DNA of 64,000 nt from positions 24,586 to 88,585 of the forward strand of contig PDHQ01000136.1 in the NCBI GenBank assembly GCA_003339415.1. Direction: 5' to 3'. Positions within the stretch are counted from its first letter, which is position 1; every line of letters starts with the position of its first letter. The notes beneath the pieces are model-generated. The model made no database searches. It saw only the letters and a list, made by a program, of their open reading frames with translations, and had not been told where the DNA came from. This DNA is from Ophiocordyceps camponoti-saundersi (nom. inval.). Its lineage: Eukaryota > Ascomycota > Sordariomycetes > Hypocreales > Ophiocordycipitaceae. The translations under genes were made by a program, and so were the position numbers. Below, one piece after another: positions 25,900 through 38,318 of this stretch.

Positions 25900-28800
25900 T
25901 TTTCTTTTTTTTATTATTTTTAGAAAAAGGTGCGTTTCTAACCCCCTCCCTTAACCTTTTCTTTTAACTTTTATAATAAAGGGAAAATAAAGAGGTTACG
26001 TAGCTATACTAATAAAGTAATAGTAACGAATATACCTAAGATTATCCGTAATAAGCCTCGTAACCTTTTTTATATTATATATATAGCTTAATTAGCTAAC
26101 CGTAAAATTTTATACTAAAAGTAATAAAGTAAGTAATATTATATAGCGCTAGCTATATATAAAGCTAATAAAATATATAAGCTTATAATTAGCTAATTAT
26201 TATAATTATACTAAGGCCTAATATAAATATTAAAAGGTAAGTAATATTAAAAGTTAGGCTAAAATTAAAACTTAGAATACTAATAAAGTTATAGATATAT
26301 TTAAAAAAGTTATATACCGCTATAATAGAAATAGCGTAATATATTAGCGAAGGAGAATAGCTAAGTAGCTTATTAGTAAATATAAAGCGGGGCGGAGTAA
26401 AGCGGAGCGGAGTTTTAAATATAGCTAATAGTAAGTAATAAAAAAGAATTTAAATTAACCTATATAATACGTAAAAGCGGAATAAAGTATTAGAGCTTTA
26501 ACTTAATATAATAATAATAATAGTATAAATAAGCGCCCTAATAAAGTTAGCCGCTTTAGCGGCTACCTCTAATATTACTCTTATTATAATAATTATTAAT
26601 ACTCCTCCTTAAGAGTCTTATATACTAATATTAGCTTACTTTAGAATATTAAGCGGATAGATAATTATTAGTATAAGCGGAGTAAAAGGCGGAGAAAAGG
26701 GCGGAGCGATAATAATAATAGCGGCGGTAATAAATATAATAATTAGACCGTAAGCGAAGTAAGCGGTAATAGTAAATATAGAGGAGAAAGTAAAAATAAT
26801 AGCGGAGGGCGTAATAGCGGAGGCGCTAGCTTAGTTAATAATAGTTATAGTAATAATAATAAAATTTATAGCGGAGGCGAGGGAGGCGGTACTTATAATA
26901 ATAATAATTACTATTATTATTATTATTACCGCTTAAAAAAATTATATTATAAAATTCTTATAAAAATTTTAGTTAAAAATATAAGTAAAAATATAAGATT
27001 TCTAATTTTTTATATATAATATAGCGTATAATATCGATTAAATTCTAAGTAATTTTAATTAAGCGGTAGCGGATTATATTAAAATTAACTAATTTAAATA
27101 TATTTCGGAAAATATTTTTAAGCTTTAGCGTATTTTTAACTTAAATTACCTAAAAGCGGAGCGGGAGCCGGTACCGAAAAAGAAATCGGAGGCGGAGGAG
27201 GATAAGGTAGCGGCCTAAACGCTAATTATTATTATATTAATATCGGGGAGCGAGTTAAATTAGATAATAATTAAAGGTAATAAGGAGGGGGCGGATAAAG
27301 TTAAGGGGGCGGGCGGAGTAGAAAAAAAGGTAAGCGGAGCGGAGGTAATAAGAAGCGCGAAGGAGAAAGGCGGAGAAGTAACGGAGCCGAAGCTTAAGCT
27401 AAACTTTATTTAAATACTAAAGCTTTCTTTTATAAAGTCCGCGTTAATAGCGTTAAAGCGCGTAGCGGAGAGTAATAATAATAGCTTAAAAAATAAGCTT
27501 ACGAATATTAGAGGTACTATTAAGCGTAGAAGATAAGGTAAAAGGCGGGGTAAGAAAAGGGGTAAAAAGGCTAAGCGGGCTAAATAAGGCTAAGCGGAGC
27601 GGGGGGCGGAGGTAAAAGTAAAATATAAAGTAAATAAATAGTAATAATTATATAGTAAAAATATTAAAAACTATCCCCTACGCCTAAACCTTACGCTTAA
27701 GTATTTTAATATACTTAAATATTATAAAGTAATAAAAAGAGGTTAAACTAGCGGAGGCGTTATAAGTAAATAAACTATAAGGCGAGAAAGCTTATAATAG
27801 CTTTATAATTAAAAGCTTTATTAAAGTCCCTATAGTCTTAAATTAAACTTATAAGAAGTATAAGTAAAAGCGTTCTTTTATAAGTAATAAGCTTATATTA
27901 TAAAGTAAAGTAAGCTGCTATCTTATTTTTTTTACTATTATAAAAGTAATAAAGGGTTAAGATTATAAAAATATTATAAGTATAAAAGAACTTATTAAAG
28001 CTAATTTTATTATTATAAAGCTAAGTTAGGGCGCTACTAAGGAATTTCGGAAAACCCTAATAGATTTATAAGGCGTTACTAAGTTTTAATCGAGGCAGTT
28101 TATTAGTAAGGTATCCGGAGAACTAGCTATATTTTTAAAGCCTTCTCTTTTTAAAGTTTTAGTAAAGCTACTACTCTTTATAGAGGTAAGATTTTAAAAT
28201 TTTAGGGGATTAAGAGAAAATATCTAAAATCCGTACCTAAGTAATAAAGGAGGATTAGAGGGATTTAAGAAAAACGTAAGTAAAGCGAGGCTAACCTTTA
28301 CGTTATTAGCGAAGGTATATAAAGATTCTCTTTAAAGTAGAGCGGATATAAGCTATAAGTTTTTTAATATAAAAAAGTTAGTAGCTATAAGTAGCGCGGT
28401 AAGATAAGTAAATATTAATAAGGGGGACGAAAAACTTAAACTTAACGTAATAGGAAAAAATAGCTTAGTACGCCTCGGAGATAATACGAAAGTATTTAAA
28501 CTAAGTTATAGCTAGCTATTAAAAGATAAAGCTTTTAAGTTTACCGCTTAGCGGGGTCGGAGCGGAGTAAACTATAGCGCTAAAAGCGATAACGGACTTA
28601 ATAACTTTAATATAAATTTCCCTTACTTAGAGGAGTAAGAAGCCTTAAGTAAATAATATAAGTTCGGTTAGGGCTAGCTATTAGTAATTAAGCTTTTTTA
28701 TAAAATAGCGGAGGTAAAGTTTTTATTAAAGCTTATAGTAAATTTAAACCTTAAGTATATATACCTTTTATATAAGTTAAATAGTAATCTTATTAAAAAC

Positions 28801-30650
28801 TAGCGGAGTTATATTAGCAAAGCGGGCTTTTATAAAATAAAGGAGCTTACTTTTAAGTAACTAGAAGGTTATTTCGTACTCTGCTACTTAATTCTAATAA
28901 ATACCCTAAGCTTATTCGAGCTAATAGTAAACTTAAGTAAAAGTACGCTTAATATTAAAAATATTAATATTATTTATAAATCTAATAGTAAGTATACTAA
29001 TCGCTTATTCTAAGCGTTTATAAAAAGATAAAATATATAAAATAAATAGTACTAAAAAGAGTAGGGAGCCTTAAAAAACTTCGGTAAAGATAGGGAAAAG
29101 GTTCGATAATTTACTATTAACTTTTAAATAGGAGGTATAGTTAAAAAGATAAGAGCGGAGGAAAGCTATAATCTATCTAAGGAAGCTAAAAAAGTTAAGG
29201 ATTTCTATTAGCTTAAAGTATAAAATATAGTTAAAAGCGCTTATTATATTTAGTATTAAGAGGGAAGCGGAGCCTTAGAGGCTTTAAGTAATACGGATAA
29301 ACTCTATTAGGAGGAGTAAAGCGCTATTAGTAAACTAGTTAAAATAGTTACCTATCTAACTTTATAGTAAGACTTCCGTAAACTCCGCTATATAAGATAT
29401 TTTTTTTATAATTATAATTTTAAAGATTTTACTTATAATATTAAGAAGGGAGATAAGATAGTAGCTACTTAGAATTTAATAAACTTTTAAGCTTTTACCT
29501 ACTTTCTAAAAAACTATAATATTAAAGGTCTAATATTAAGTAAGGAAATATCTATAGGTAATATATCCTTAAAAAAGCTTTATTAAAACTACTATAAAAA
29601 GTTAACTATAACTTTTTAGGAAGCTAATAGGGATATTATCGGGCTTAGCAGATTTCTATAATATAATACCGAAGAGGGCAGAGTAGACCTTATTTTTAGT
29701 AACTTAAAAGGGAATATTTATTAAGGGGAAGGGGTTAAGGATAGGGAGGTGCGGGGTATTCTCTAAAAAATAAGGAAAGAATTTATAAGCTAGGAGCTCC
29801 GACTTTTCGAAGAAAGACGATTAGAGGGTAAAGTCCGTATTTTATTAAAAAGGAGAAATATATATAAGCTCCGAAAAAGCCTAGCTACGAAATCTTACTT
29901 ATTAAGCTATAAACTATATAATATTAAGGTCGCTACTTATAAAGGCGAGAAATTATCTTTAGTTATCCCTTTTTACTTTTCTAATAAACGATTTTTATTA
30001 TATTATAGCGTTTTAGTACGCTTATTAGTAATTAAAATCTAACTACGCCCGCTAATACTACTTAGCACGCTTTGTATCTAAAATTATAAAAATAACTTTT
30101 AAAGTTTATTATAGGTATAAGTAAGGACCGTATTATTAGGGTAATTTCGGAACTATTAAGCTAGTTATAATATTTAGTTACTTATATAGCTATATTACTA
30201 ACTTTTTAATATCCGCTATAAACTCTACTTAAATAGCGGAAAATAAGAGTCGGTTTTTTACTTTTACTTATAAGATATTAAAGTTAAAATATTTCTAATA
30301 TAATATTAGTATAAAATCTAAAAAGGGAGAGGTTATAAAAAATATAAATTAGGGGATATAGTTAAAGCTAAGAAGATTAAGGTTTAGGCTAAGGTATATA
30401 AGAAAGTAATTAAGCGTATTTTAAATTAAGTTAATAATATTAATCCTCCGCTTATATATTTTTTAGGTAATCTTATAAGGAGGGGTAAGGAGTTCGAGGC
30501 GGAGTTAGTAAAAAGCGGAGAGAAGCTTTACGGAGTAGGGGGAGGTGCGATTATAAAGGTCTTAGAAAAGATAATAAGTATTAAAGTCGCTAAGGATAAC
30601 TAGCAGAGTAGAGTTAGAGGCGGAGTATAGAGAGGGAGGAGGGGGTAGTA
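25900..30650 (-). pseudogene. LINE-alpha ORF2 (RT and C-terminal region), copy 1, RIPed
   Basis: The minus-strand frame shows, in order, an RT palm segment with a QG(S)-L-(S/F)-(P/L)-V-L-F-type motif at about 29020-29090 and the catalytic box F-I-N-N at 28969-28980 (ancestrally F-[VI]-D-D). It continues into a conserved thumb/C-terminal stretch with A-x-V-Y-S-A-P-T-P (about 28570-28600) and the YF-R-I-I-S-E-A segment typical of Tad1-clade LINEs. Endonuclease and RNase H ends were not resolved. The plus strand also gives a deceptively long frame over the same interval. Confidence 0.78.
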
Positions 30651-31099
30651 AGCGTAGGAGAGGTTTAGTATATATTTTAAATAGCGGGGAGTAAATTATA
30701 AGTATTTAAAATTTATTATAGAAAAATATTTTAGTAAGGTTAGGCCTTATTATAAGGTCTTAGTTATAAATTTCGTATTATTTATATATATAAAAAAAAG
30801 CTTTACCTTTACTTTAAATAAAGCGGTAAGGAGTAAGTTTTAGAAATAAAAAGCGATTATATATATTAAGCTAAAATTCTTATATAGCGATAATATTATA
30901 ACTTTCCTTACTAAATAAAGTAAGCTAAATAAAGCGGTTAATCTTTTATATATTTTATAATAAAGTTATAATTCTTATAAAAATTAAATATTAGGAATAG
31001 TTATTTATAATTATTTTAATAGCGTAAGGTTTATAAATATAAACTCTACTTAGAATTATTATAAAGCTAGTTATAAGTTATAAAATCTATTATACGGCT

Positions 31100-32600
31100 T
31101 ATAGCTATTATAAGTATTATTAAGTTAAGAGCCTCTCGGGGAGACTTAGGTAAGTAGCGTATTATAAAATAAGCGCTAAGGCGTATTTTTAAGGGATCTA
31201 TAATACGCTCGCTTCCTTAGGAAGATAGTAATAAAGCTTTCGCTATCCTTATAAGGTTACCGCTAAGTAAGGGCTAGAGGTTAAGTAAATTACGATAATT
31301 AGAAAAAGTAAAGTTTATTAGGGAAGTTAAACTTAGTATAGCTTTACTATTTCCGGGACTCCGGGTAATTTTTTAACTATATAGAGTATATACCTTTATA
31401 TAAAATATAATAGCGGGGTCTCTCTCCCTTCTATATAGGGCAGTTCTCTTCTCCGCTATTATATAAAGTAGCTATATAGTATTTATATTAAGGGGGCTCC
31501 TAGTAATATTTAATAATATATCTAAATTAAAAGTATTTATAATATTATTTAAGGTATATAGAGTCCTTATAAAGTTTATAATAAATTATCTTTACGTTTA
31601 TAATTATTCTATTTAAATAAAGCTTATTTATATTTTCTACGCTACCTAAGCTTATAATAAGATAAGTTTATAAAATATCTCCGCTAAAAGTATATTAAAG
31701 TTAGAGTATTTTCGCTTAAACTACGTTAACTTTATTTACCTCCTTAATATTATTAAGTAGCGCGTTATAGTTACGGTTAGCTACTAAGGTCCGAATACCC
31801 TTAGCGATAATAATATAAGTTTAATATATACGCTTAGCCTCCGCTTTAAAAGCTTAAGCTACTTACTTATCCCTTAAAGTAAGGTTTTTATACTCCGGGT
31901 TAAATATAATTATAAGGTCTCCGCTAAAAAGTTAGCGTATAGTAACTATTATAAAATAGCTTATAGCCTCGTTAATTTTCCGGATAATTTCTTAGGGAGT
32001 AGGCGCCGGAACTCCTTTAATTATTAGGATATCTTTTACTAATATAAATACCTCCCTCTCCGTTTTTGCCGGAACTAGGCGTATAAGGGGCGCCGCGGGG
32101 GGGGCGAAGTTCGGGGTAAAGCTTACGATTACGCTAGCTTAAATTAAAACTTTAAGAGTAAAGTCTAACCCCTTACTTATTACCTTATAAAAGGTAACTT
32201 CGACTAATTTTTAGATAGTGCGGGAAATAATAATAGGTAAGCTAAATAAGTTTTTAAAAGCTTATTAGCGCTATTAAAGCTTAGTAAACGCTATATTAAG
32301 GATACCTTATATAGGGCGAAAATCTTACGCGGAGATTATTCTAATAAGTTTTTTATATATAGATTTTAAGATAAGATTTATTAAGGTCCGAAAAATATTA
32401 ATAAATAGGTTATCGGAGTTAGTAGCCGTATTATATTAACTTTTACCTATATACGGATATTATCGGGATTAGTTAAGCTCCCGGGTTCCGCTATCGAGTA
32501 TTATTAGCACTAATAGCGGACTAGGAGGCGGGCCGCCCCGCGACCCTATATTTAAGGCTATTCCCTTAGCGGAGTCAGACTCCGAGAGGTAGAAAGTATT
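31100..32600 (-). pseudogene. LINE-alpha ORF1-like region, copy 1, RIPed
   Basis: The minus-strand frame near 31700-32200 contains a P-A-K-T-E-R-E-V-F-I start, an E-I-I-R-K-I-N-E-A-I helix and an R-x-L-F-S-G-D-L segment. These resemble the RNA-binding ORF1 (gag-like) protein of Tad1-type LINEs. It lies at the 5' end of the element, as expected. A proline- and alanine-rich, GC-rich stretch lies at about 32080-32110. Stops are TAA/TAG only. Confidence 0.65.
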
Positions 32601-33898
32601 AAATTCTCGTAATATTATAGCGTTAAAAATAAACGGGGACCCTAATTATCTAAAGTTATAAAAAAGTTAAGTCCCCTTTAATAGCGATTATAATCTAGTA
32701 ATAAAGTATAATTATAAAATAATATATCTTCGCTACGGTATTTACCGATATATATACTAGAATTATTTAGAACTTAAATAAGATATATAATAAGAAATAT
32801 AAGTACCTCTCGCTTAGGACTAGCGTAACTTCGGATATTTCCTATAACGATTAAGCTTTCCGATATAACGTAATTAGCTTATAAGCTAGCTAAATATATT
32901 AAGTAAAGGGTTTTCCCTTAGGCACTCCGGTTTTTCCTCTCTATTAAACGATTATATACTTAGATACTTATATAAGTTACTAAAGTAATATAATATATAT
33001 ATATATTAGTTAGTAGCCTTATTATAAAAACCTAAAAAGAAGATCTCTTTAATAATAATATTATATATCTCTTTTTAAATACTTAATAATATTATATTAG
33101 TATTATATTAATTAAGGTACCTTTTAGCTAAGATATTTTTAAGTATCTTATAAATAGCTTAAGCCCTAATAGTAAAGCTAACGCTATAATAAAATAACGC
33201 TTACTTTTTAGTTTAATAATACTCCTTTATATTAATACTAAATATATAATTATTAAACTAATTTAATTTACTAAGGGAAAAGGATAAAATAAATAATATA
33301 GTAAACTTTTTAATAAACTAAATAAACTTTATAATAAACTTATATTATATATTATTTTCTAATCTTCTATTTTAAGGCGCTTTTTAAATATATTTTAATA
33401 ATTTACCTTTATTTATAATACTTATAATTACTAAAAGTTTTATAAAATTAAGTTTTTTTTATTAAATATATATATTTCTTTAAATTAAAAGATTTCTAAT
33501 ATTAGTTTATTTAAGAAGATTATATACTTTTAACCTTTTTTTTCTATATTTTTCTTATCTTAATTATTTCCAGCGATAATAAAGAAAAGAAAAAAAGGGA
33601 AAGATTATCTATACTTACGGGGTTTTCTTATATTCTCTTATCCTCCTTCCTCCCCTTATTCTCGCTTATATAGTCTTTCTTACCTTACTTACTATAAGGC
33701 TATTTTTCTAGTAATAATAAATAGCTATAATTAAACTTATTTTAAGTAGCTCCCGCTTAACTTAATTAAAACTCGCTTTATTTCCTAATTTAGTAATCTA
33801 TTAAAATTCTTAAATACTTAGCTATTATTACTAAATAATATTATTATCTTAACTTTATAGCTTATATAATAATATGCTAAATCTTAGTCTTATTACTA

Positions 33899-34084
33899 TA
33901 AAATCCCTTATTTAGTCTTAAGTTAAAAGATTAGATTAGATTATTTAATATTATACGTTAGCGTAACGAAAGTAATAATCTCTTTATATTAGTCTAATAG
34001 TAAGTCTAATAATAATAATTATACTAAGTTCCTTTTTCCCTTCCCTAATCTTCTAATCCCTTATCTTTTAATGCTTATCTAATA
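33899..34084 (-). repeat. Gypsy-A2 5' LTR
   Basis: It aligns with 12801-12997 but is shorter (186 bp) and more mutated. It keeps the TAAAATCCC start and the CTAATA end on the plus strand. Confidence 0.85.
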
Positions 34085-35339
34085 GCACCTAAGTTATACC
34101 TTATATAACTTAAGAGATAGGAGATATCTTAGGAAGGAAGAAGAAGGTATAGGGGTTATATATTATCTAGCTAAATAGTCGCTCTTCCTTATATAAAGTA
34201 GGAAAAGTATCTATTATTAATTATATATAATTTAGGTTACTTTTGCTTCTCTTACTTATATATATATATATATAAATACTACTTAATATTAACTTATATA
34301 GTTTTAGTTATAAAGCTATTATAGTCTCTTATAGCTAATATAAGAGAGAGTTTTTTAATAATAATATTATATATATAATTAGTTATAATAACTTTTAACT
34401 TTAAAAAAAACTTAACTTATAAATAAAGTAATAAGTAAATTTATAATATTAAAGTTAAAAAATATAGCTATATTATTATTATTAAACTAGTAAATTATTA
34501 AGTAAGATATTATTTTTAAAACTTTATTAATAACTTATATTATATTTTTTAAAGTTTTATTAGTAATATTACTTAATATATTATTAAAGTATAATATAAT
34601 ATCTTTTTAATATTAAAATAAAATTTATTTCTAAAGTTTAAAATAAAGTTATAAAGCTAATATAACCTAAGCTTATATTTTTAAATATTAATTTTTAGCT
34701 AATAAATAAAAAAGTATTTTATATATAATATTAATAATTATATACCTAATATCTTTAATATAAAAATTTTTAATTATAGCTATATTTATTTACTTAAGTT
34801 TTTATTTAAGGTATTTTATATTTTTTTATTATAGCTTAAATTAATTAAAATAAGTTTACTAAAGTAAGGCTTAATAAAGTTATATATAGTTATTTTCTTA
34901 AAATATTAATAAAAACTTAAAAAGGTTTTTATAAGTTTATTATATTTTATTTATTATATTATAAGTAAACTTAGCTACCTTAGCGCGTAGTTATGCTTAG
35001 TATTTATTTAGATTTTTTTTACCGCGTCTTCTTTTACTATCTTTACTATTACCTTAATTAGGAGGCAGGAGGGCTATAGCTTATAGCTTAAATTCTATAC
35101 TATTTATAAATTTATAAATAACTTATTATTATTCTTAAGTTTATACCTATTTTAAGTATATTATTAATTTTTTTAAATAATATTTAATTATTATTATAAT
35201 TAAGCGGACCCTTAATAAAGTTTTAAATAATATTTTAATATAAGGAATAATAAATATAATAATAAAAACGCGTAATTAAGCGCGACGGGCGTATAACTTA
35301 TTATATACTTAGAGGCTATCTCGGATCTAACTCTATTAT
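34085..35339. other. Unidentified RIPed sequence left of the non-RIPed island
   Basis: AT-rich and CA/TG-depleted, with a TA microsatellite at about 34258-34274. No motif or frame was recognised. The transition to normal composition occurs over roughly 35280-35360. Confidence 0.4.
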
Positions 35340-35410
35340 ACTAATACTAAGTACACTACTATTGCCCCTCTTATACTAATCTGGTAGGCTAGGCACACGG
35401 ACCTGACCGG

Positions 35411-35445
35411 GCTCGAGCCCTAGTAGGTTAGGCCTAGGACTTGAC
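35411..35445 (+). repeat. Left direct repeat bracketing the island
   Basis: It shares the core CCCTAGTAGGT, with GCTC before and GGCC after, with 36445-36479. About two thirds of the 35 positions match and most mismatches are transitions. The two lie in the same orientation 1.0 kb apart. Confidence 0.55.
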
Positions 35446-36444
35446 CCACGACAATTCTTAATAAATTGGGCGTTCTGCAAAATTCTTTGTTCCCTGTCAC
35501 TAGACAAAGGACACGCAAGTTCACCTTGCGGATAAATACCGCTAAATGTCTGTCTGCGGCAAGTATCAGTTTAAACTGTGAGTTTTACCGTTCACCGACT
35601 TAATCACAATCACCGCACCCACATACGCCCCAATTTCCTTTCAAGACTTGATGATTTTTTCTACGTTACCTGCGTGATCCCTGAATGCTTCACTAAACAT
35701 GCACTACCATCTGATCTTACACTTGTCAATTCCTTCGTTCGTTACTTCGTCTCTAGTCATTTCTAACCACTTGCAGAGTTTACTTCGTGTCTATTGTCCC
35801 CGCGGAAAGAATTCCGGTACGTAAATACTGAAATTTCTTGCTACTTCTCAGGGCAGGGAACATCGTCATAGCACTATGATGCATTATCTATTATCCAGTT
35901 CTGCTACTGAAACATCATTCTTGATGAGACCTTACTCTACTATTATATGTCTGACGTGCTCTTTCATTCTTTTCCGACATGTCGCTGGAAGTATTTAACA
36001 TCTATTCCTGACTAACATCCGCGCAGTCTCACCGCAAAGAACAGTTTATTCGACCTTGACTTTTCGTAATCATAGGGTGGAGATCGTCGATATATGTACA
36101 TATGTACACATGCATATACTATTACCTATAGATATATAATTATAACCGCCTCTGGCCCTGATATATACATATATATAGTCCTCCTGGGTAACTATTTCTT
36201 CTATATGTTAGCTGGAGAGGCTTATGAGGAAACGATGCCAGATTCTGAATATGAGACTAAGCAGTATGTCTAGGGTAAGGAGACTGGAAGGTCTGAGGTA
36301 AATAGTTAAGCATTTCCAAATATATAGGTTAATATCTTGTCTAGAGTAGTTATTAAACAACCGGCCGCGCACAAACATCGAACACACACATTCTGCAGCA
36401 TGTAGAGCGGTCCGGATATTATGAGACATCCACCCCTTAAGTCA

Positions 36445-36479
36445 GCTCAAACCCTAGTAGGTCTGGCCCTAGACCTAAC
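36445..36479 (+). repeat. Right direct repeat bracketing the island
   Basis: Partner of 35411-35445. This copy contains a short inverted repeat AGGTCT..AGACCT around GGCCCT. Confidence 0.55.
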
Positions 36480-36530
36480 ATATAACACCTCCCCTAAGGC
36501 CGGGCAGGTTAAAAGGATAACTATCGTGAT

Positions 36531-36848
36531 ATTATTTAATAGTATTTAAACTATCAGAACCTCCCCTATTCCTTTATATAGCTAAATTTAGCTACTATAT
36601 AAACTATTAATTTTTACTTAAGTATAAGCCTTTTATAAAGCTATTTATAATTATATTTATTATATTAATTTATTATAAATTAAATTAGCTTTATTAATAA
36701 TATAATATAATTTATTTATAATAAAGATTAATATATTATATATACACTTTATCTAGTAAGATAATAATAGTTAACTTCGTATTCTAACTATTTATAAATA
36801 TTAAAAGAGGCTTTTTTTTATTTATATTTTATATTAAAAATTAAATAT
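36531..36848. other. Unidentified RIPed sequence right of the island
   Basis: AT-rich sequence, again lacking CA/TG, leading into the truncated SINE D. Nothing could be recognised in it. Confidence 0.35.
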
Positions 36849-37452
36849 ATTAGTCTCTTATAAGCGAGGCAGTTAGTTTAAATTAAGTAGAGGGTATAAG
36901 TATTTTTTACCCTAACTATATAGCTAAGGTACGGTCCGACCCTAGCATAACCCTAGTAGGATTAGTAACCCTACTAGGTCCCTTCCCTTCCCTTAGTAGG
37001 AGTAGTGCCTAGCTAAAGCTTAGGTAAGGCATGGGGTAAGTATAGTTAATAATAAAAGTAAGTTATTAAGAGACTAAGGACCCCTTAGTAATAACTATAA
37101 GCTACCTTAATAGCTAAAAGGCTAGGGACTAATTTAGTAGTAAATTATAATTATAAAATTATAAAGTTAAGTTAATTTAATCTTTATTATAATATTTACT
37201 AATATATATATTAGAATTTCCTAAAATTAAAATAATATTAATAATAAAAGGTATAAATACTTTTTACTAAATATTAGTATAATTTTAAATAATACTTATA
37301 ATAGTTAAAACTTTTTAATATAATAAATTAGCTTATTTACTAACTAATAATATTAAGTAGAAGGTTTTTCTCTAAGCTTTTTAATTTCTTCTTTTTATTA
37401 AATAATTTATACTATAATACCTTATAAGTTATTAATATAATATAATATAATT
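36849..37452 (+). mobile_element. SINE D (5'-truncated, second subfamily)
   Basis: It begins within the tRNA-like head at TTAGTCTCTTATAAG and lacks the first 35 or so bases, including the A box and acceptor strand. The B-box region is mutated. The body matches the other SINEs, with an extra stretch around 37090-37140 (AGCTACCTTAATAGCTAAAAGG) that is shared only with SINE E. The tail is TAATATAATATAAT. No target-site duplication was found. Confidence 0.75.
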
Positions 37453-37707
37453 ATAAGGTATTCTAGCTAAGATATATAAAGTAAATAATAATATTAGTAT
37501 TATAAATAAAGATTTTAAGCTAAGGAGAAAAAATAAAAAAGAGAAAAACTCTTATAAGTAAAATTCTAGTAAAATATATAAAGGTATATATTAGTAAGTA
37601 TAAGAGAGAGTATAGTAAAATCTTAGTAAAAAAGCGATTATATTTCTTAGTAATTTCCCTTAAGATTTTTCTAAGTAATTTTATAATAAGGTTTCTAAAC
37701 GTTATAT

Positions 37708-38302
37708 ATATATTAAATTATATTAGGGACTTATAAGGTATCTAAGCATATATAATTTAATAGAGAGGAAAAACTAAAAGGCTTAGAGAAAAACCTCTTA
37801 CTTAATATTATTAGCTAGCTAGTAAGCTAAATTTATTATATCGGAAAACTTAATTATTATAAGTATTATCTAAAATTACGCTAATCCTAAGTAAGAGGTA
37901 CTTATACTTTTTATTATATATCTTATCTAAAATCTAAGTAATTCTAGTATATATATTAGTAATACTTAGCGAAAGTTTTAAAATTAGCTAATTAACTTAT
38001 TTTATAATTATACTTTATTATTAATTTAGTTCTTAGCTTTCTAGCTATTAAGATAGCTTATAATCGCTATTAAAAGGTTTCTAGTCCTTTTATAATTTAT
38101 ATTATTATAGCCCCCCTAACTATATTTATTTTAAACCTGGCAGGGTTACTACTCCTGCCAGGGTTATACTAGGGTCAGACTATACCCTAGCTTATATAGT
38201 TAGGGTGAAAAAAACACTTATACCCTCCGCCGGATTCGAACTGACTGCCTCGCTTATAAGAGACTAATATCTCTAAGCGCTTAACTATTACGCTAGGAGG
38301 GC
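37708..38302 (-). mobile_element. SINE E (second subfamily)
   Basis: The tRNA-like head ends at 38302 with GGAGGGC on the plus strand. The B box is readable as GGATTCGAAC on the plus strand. Target-site duplications are TTTCTAAACGTTATAT (37692-37707) and TTTCTAAGAGTTATAT (38303-38318). It shares the subfamily-specific insertion with SINE D and lies in inverted orientation to it, 255 bp away. Confidence 0.9.
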
Positions 38303-38318
38303 TTTCTAAGAGTTATAT

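Larger units (their letters stand above)
25424..32667 (-). mobile_element. LINE-alpha copy 1: full-length Tad1-like non-LTR retrotransposon, RIPed
   Basis: It is a 7.2-kb insertion flanked by TAAGTCCCCTTTA on both sides (25411-25423 and 32668-32680), a 13-bp target-site duplication typical of target-primed reverse transcription. The 5' end is at 32667. The 3' end at 25424 has an AATAAT-type tail, seen on the plus strand as TTATTATTATT. Minus-strand frames give an ORF1-like protein (about 31500-32600) and a Tad1-type RT (about 28300-30600). No LTR is present. The family assignment rests on the RT and its characteristic C-terminal segment. All frames are RIP-broken. Copy 2 is at 40160-62382. 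Confidence 0.88.
25147..33001 (+). mobile_element. SINE C, split by LINE-alpha copy 1
   Basis: The SINE 5' part is 25147-25423 and the 3' part 32669-33001. Target-site duplications are TATATTAGTTAGCA (25133-25146) and TATATTAGTTAGTA (33002-33015). The uninterrupted target in Gypsy-A1 is TATACTAGTTAGTA (11887-11900). The tRNA-like head and B box are present. Comparison with SINE F, which reads AAGTCCCCTTTAATAGCG without interruption, confirms the internal breakpoint. Confidence 0.92.
20869..34084 (-). mobile_element. Gypsy-A2: truncated second copy, interrupted by SINE C and LINE-alpha 1
   Basis: 20869-25146 and 33002-34084 align with Gypsy-A1 from about 7640 to 12997. It therefore includes 5' LTR, Gag, protease and RT, but lacks integrase, the 3' module and the 3' LTR; these are lost at the junction with the solo LTR at 20868. 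The RT box lies near 21577-21594 and is further mutated. The SINE insertion point corresponds to 11887-11900 in Gypsy-A1, where the site is uninterrupted. It is more heavily RIPed than copy A1. Confidence 0.88.
35340..36530. other. Non-RIPed island of normal base composition
   Basis: This is the only part of the window in which CA and TG occur at ordinary frequency and GC content is near balanced, so it escaped RIP. Single-copy DNA, or DNA inserted after RIP activity, would look like this. Two small open frames (62 codons from a GTG at 35578; 73 codons on the minus strand at 36208-36429) have no homology I recognise and are probably chance. No tRNA, intron-bearing gene or transposon end was identified inside. 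It is bracketed by related 35-bp direct repeats. Confidence 0.8.

Noticed and set aside
26500..30650. Long plus-strand protein-like frame across LINE-alpha copy 1
   Set aside because: The minus strand over the same interval gives clear RT motifs. The plus-strand frame is the antisense shadow, open because RIP stops fall at other positions.
35578..35766. 62-codon open frame in the island
   Set aside because: It starts at GTG, is short, lacks a recognisable domain or signal peptide, and could arise by chance in DNA of normal composition.
36095..36120. Alternating purine-pyrimidine tract TATGTACATATGTACACATG as a Z-DNA or regulatory element
   Set aside because: A short simple-sequence stretch common in non-coding DNA, with nothing around it to support a function.
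36208..36429. 73-codon minus-strand open frame in the island
   Set aside because: No recognisable domain and no supporting context; too short to call a gene without expression data.
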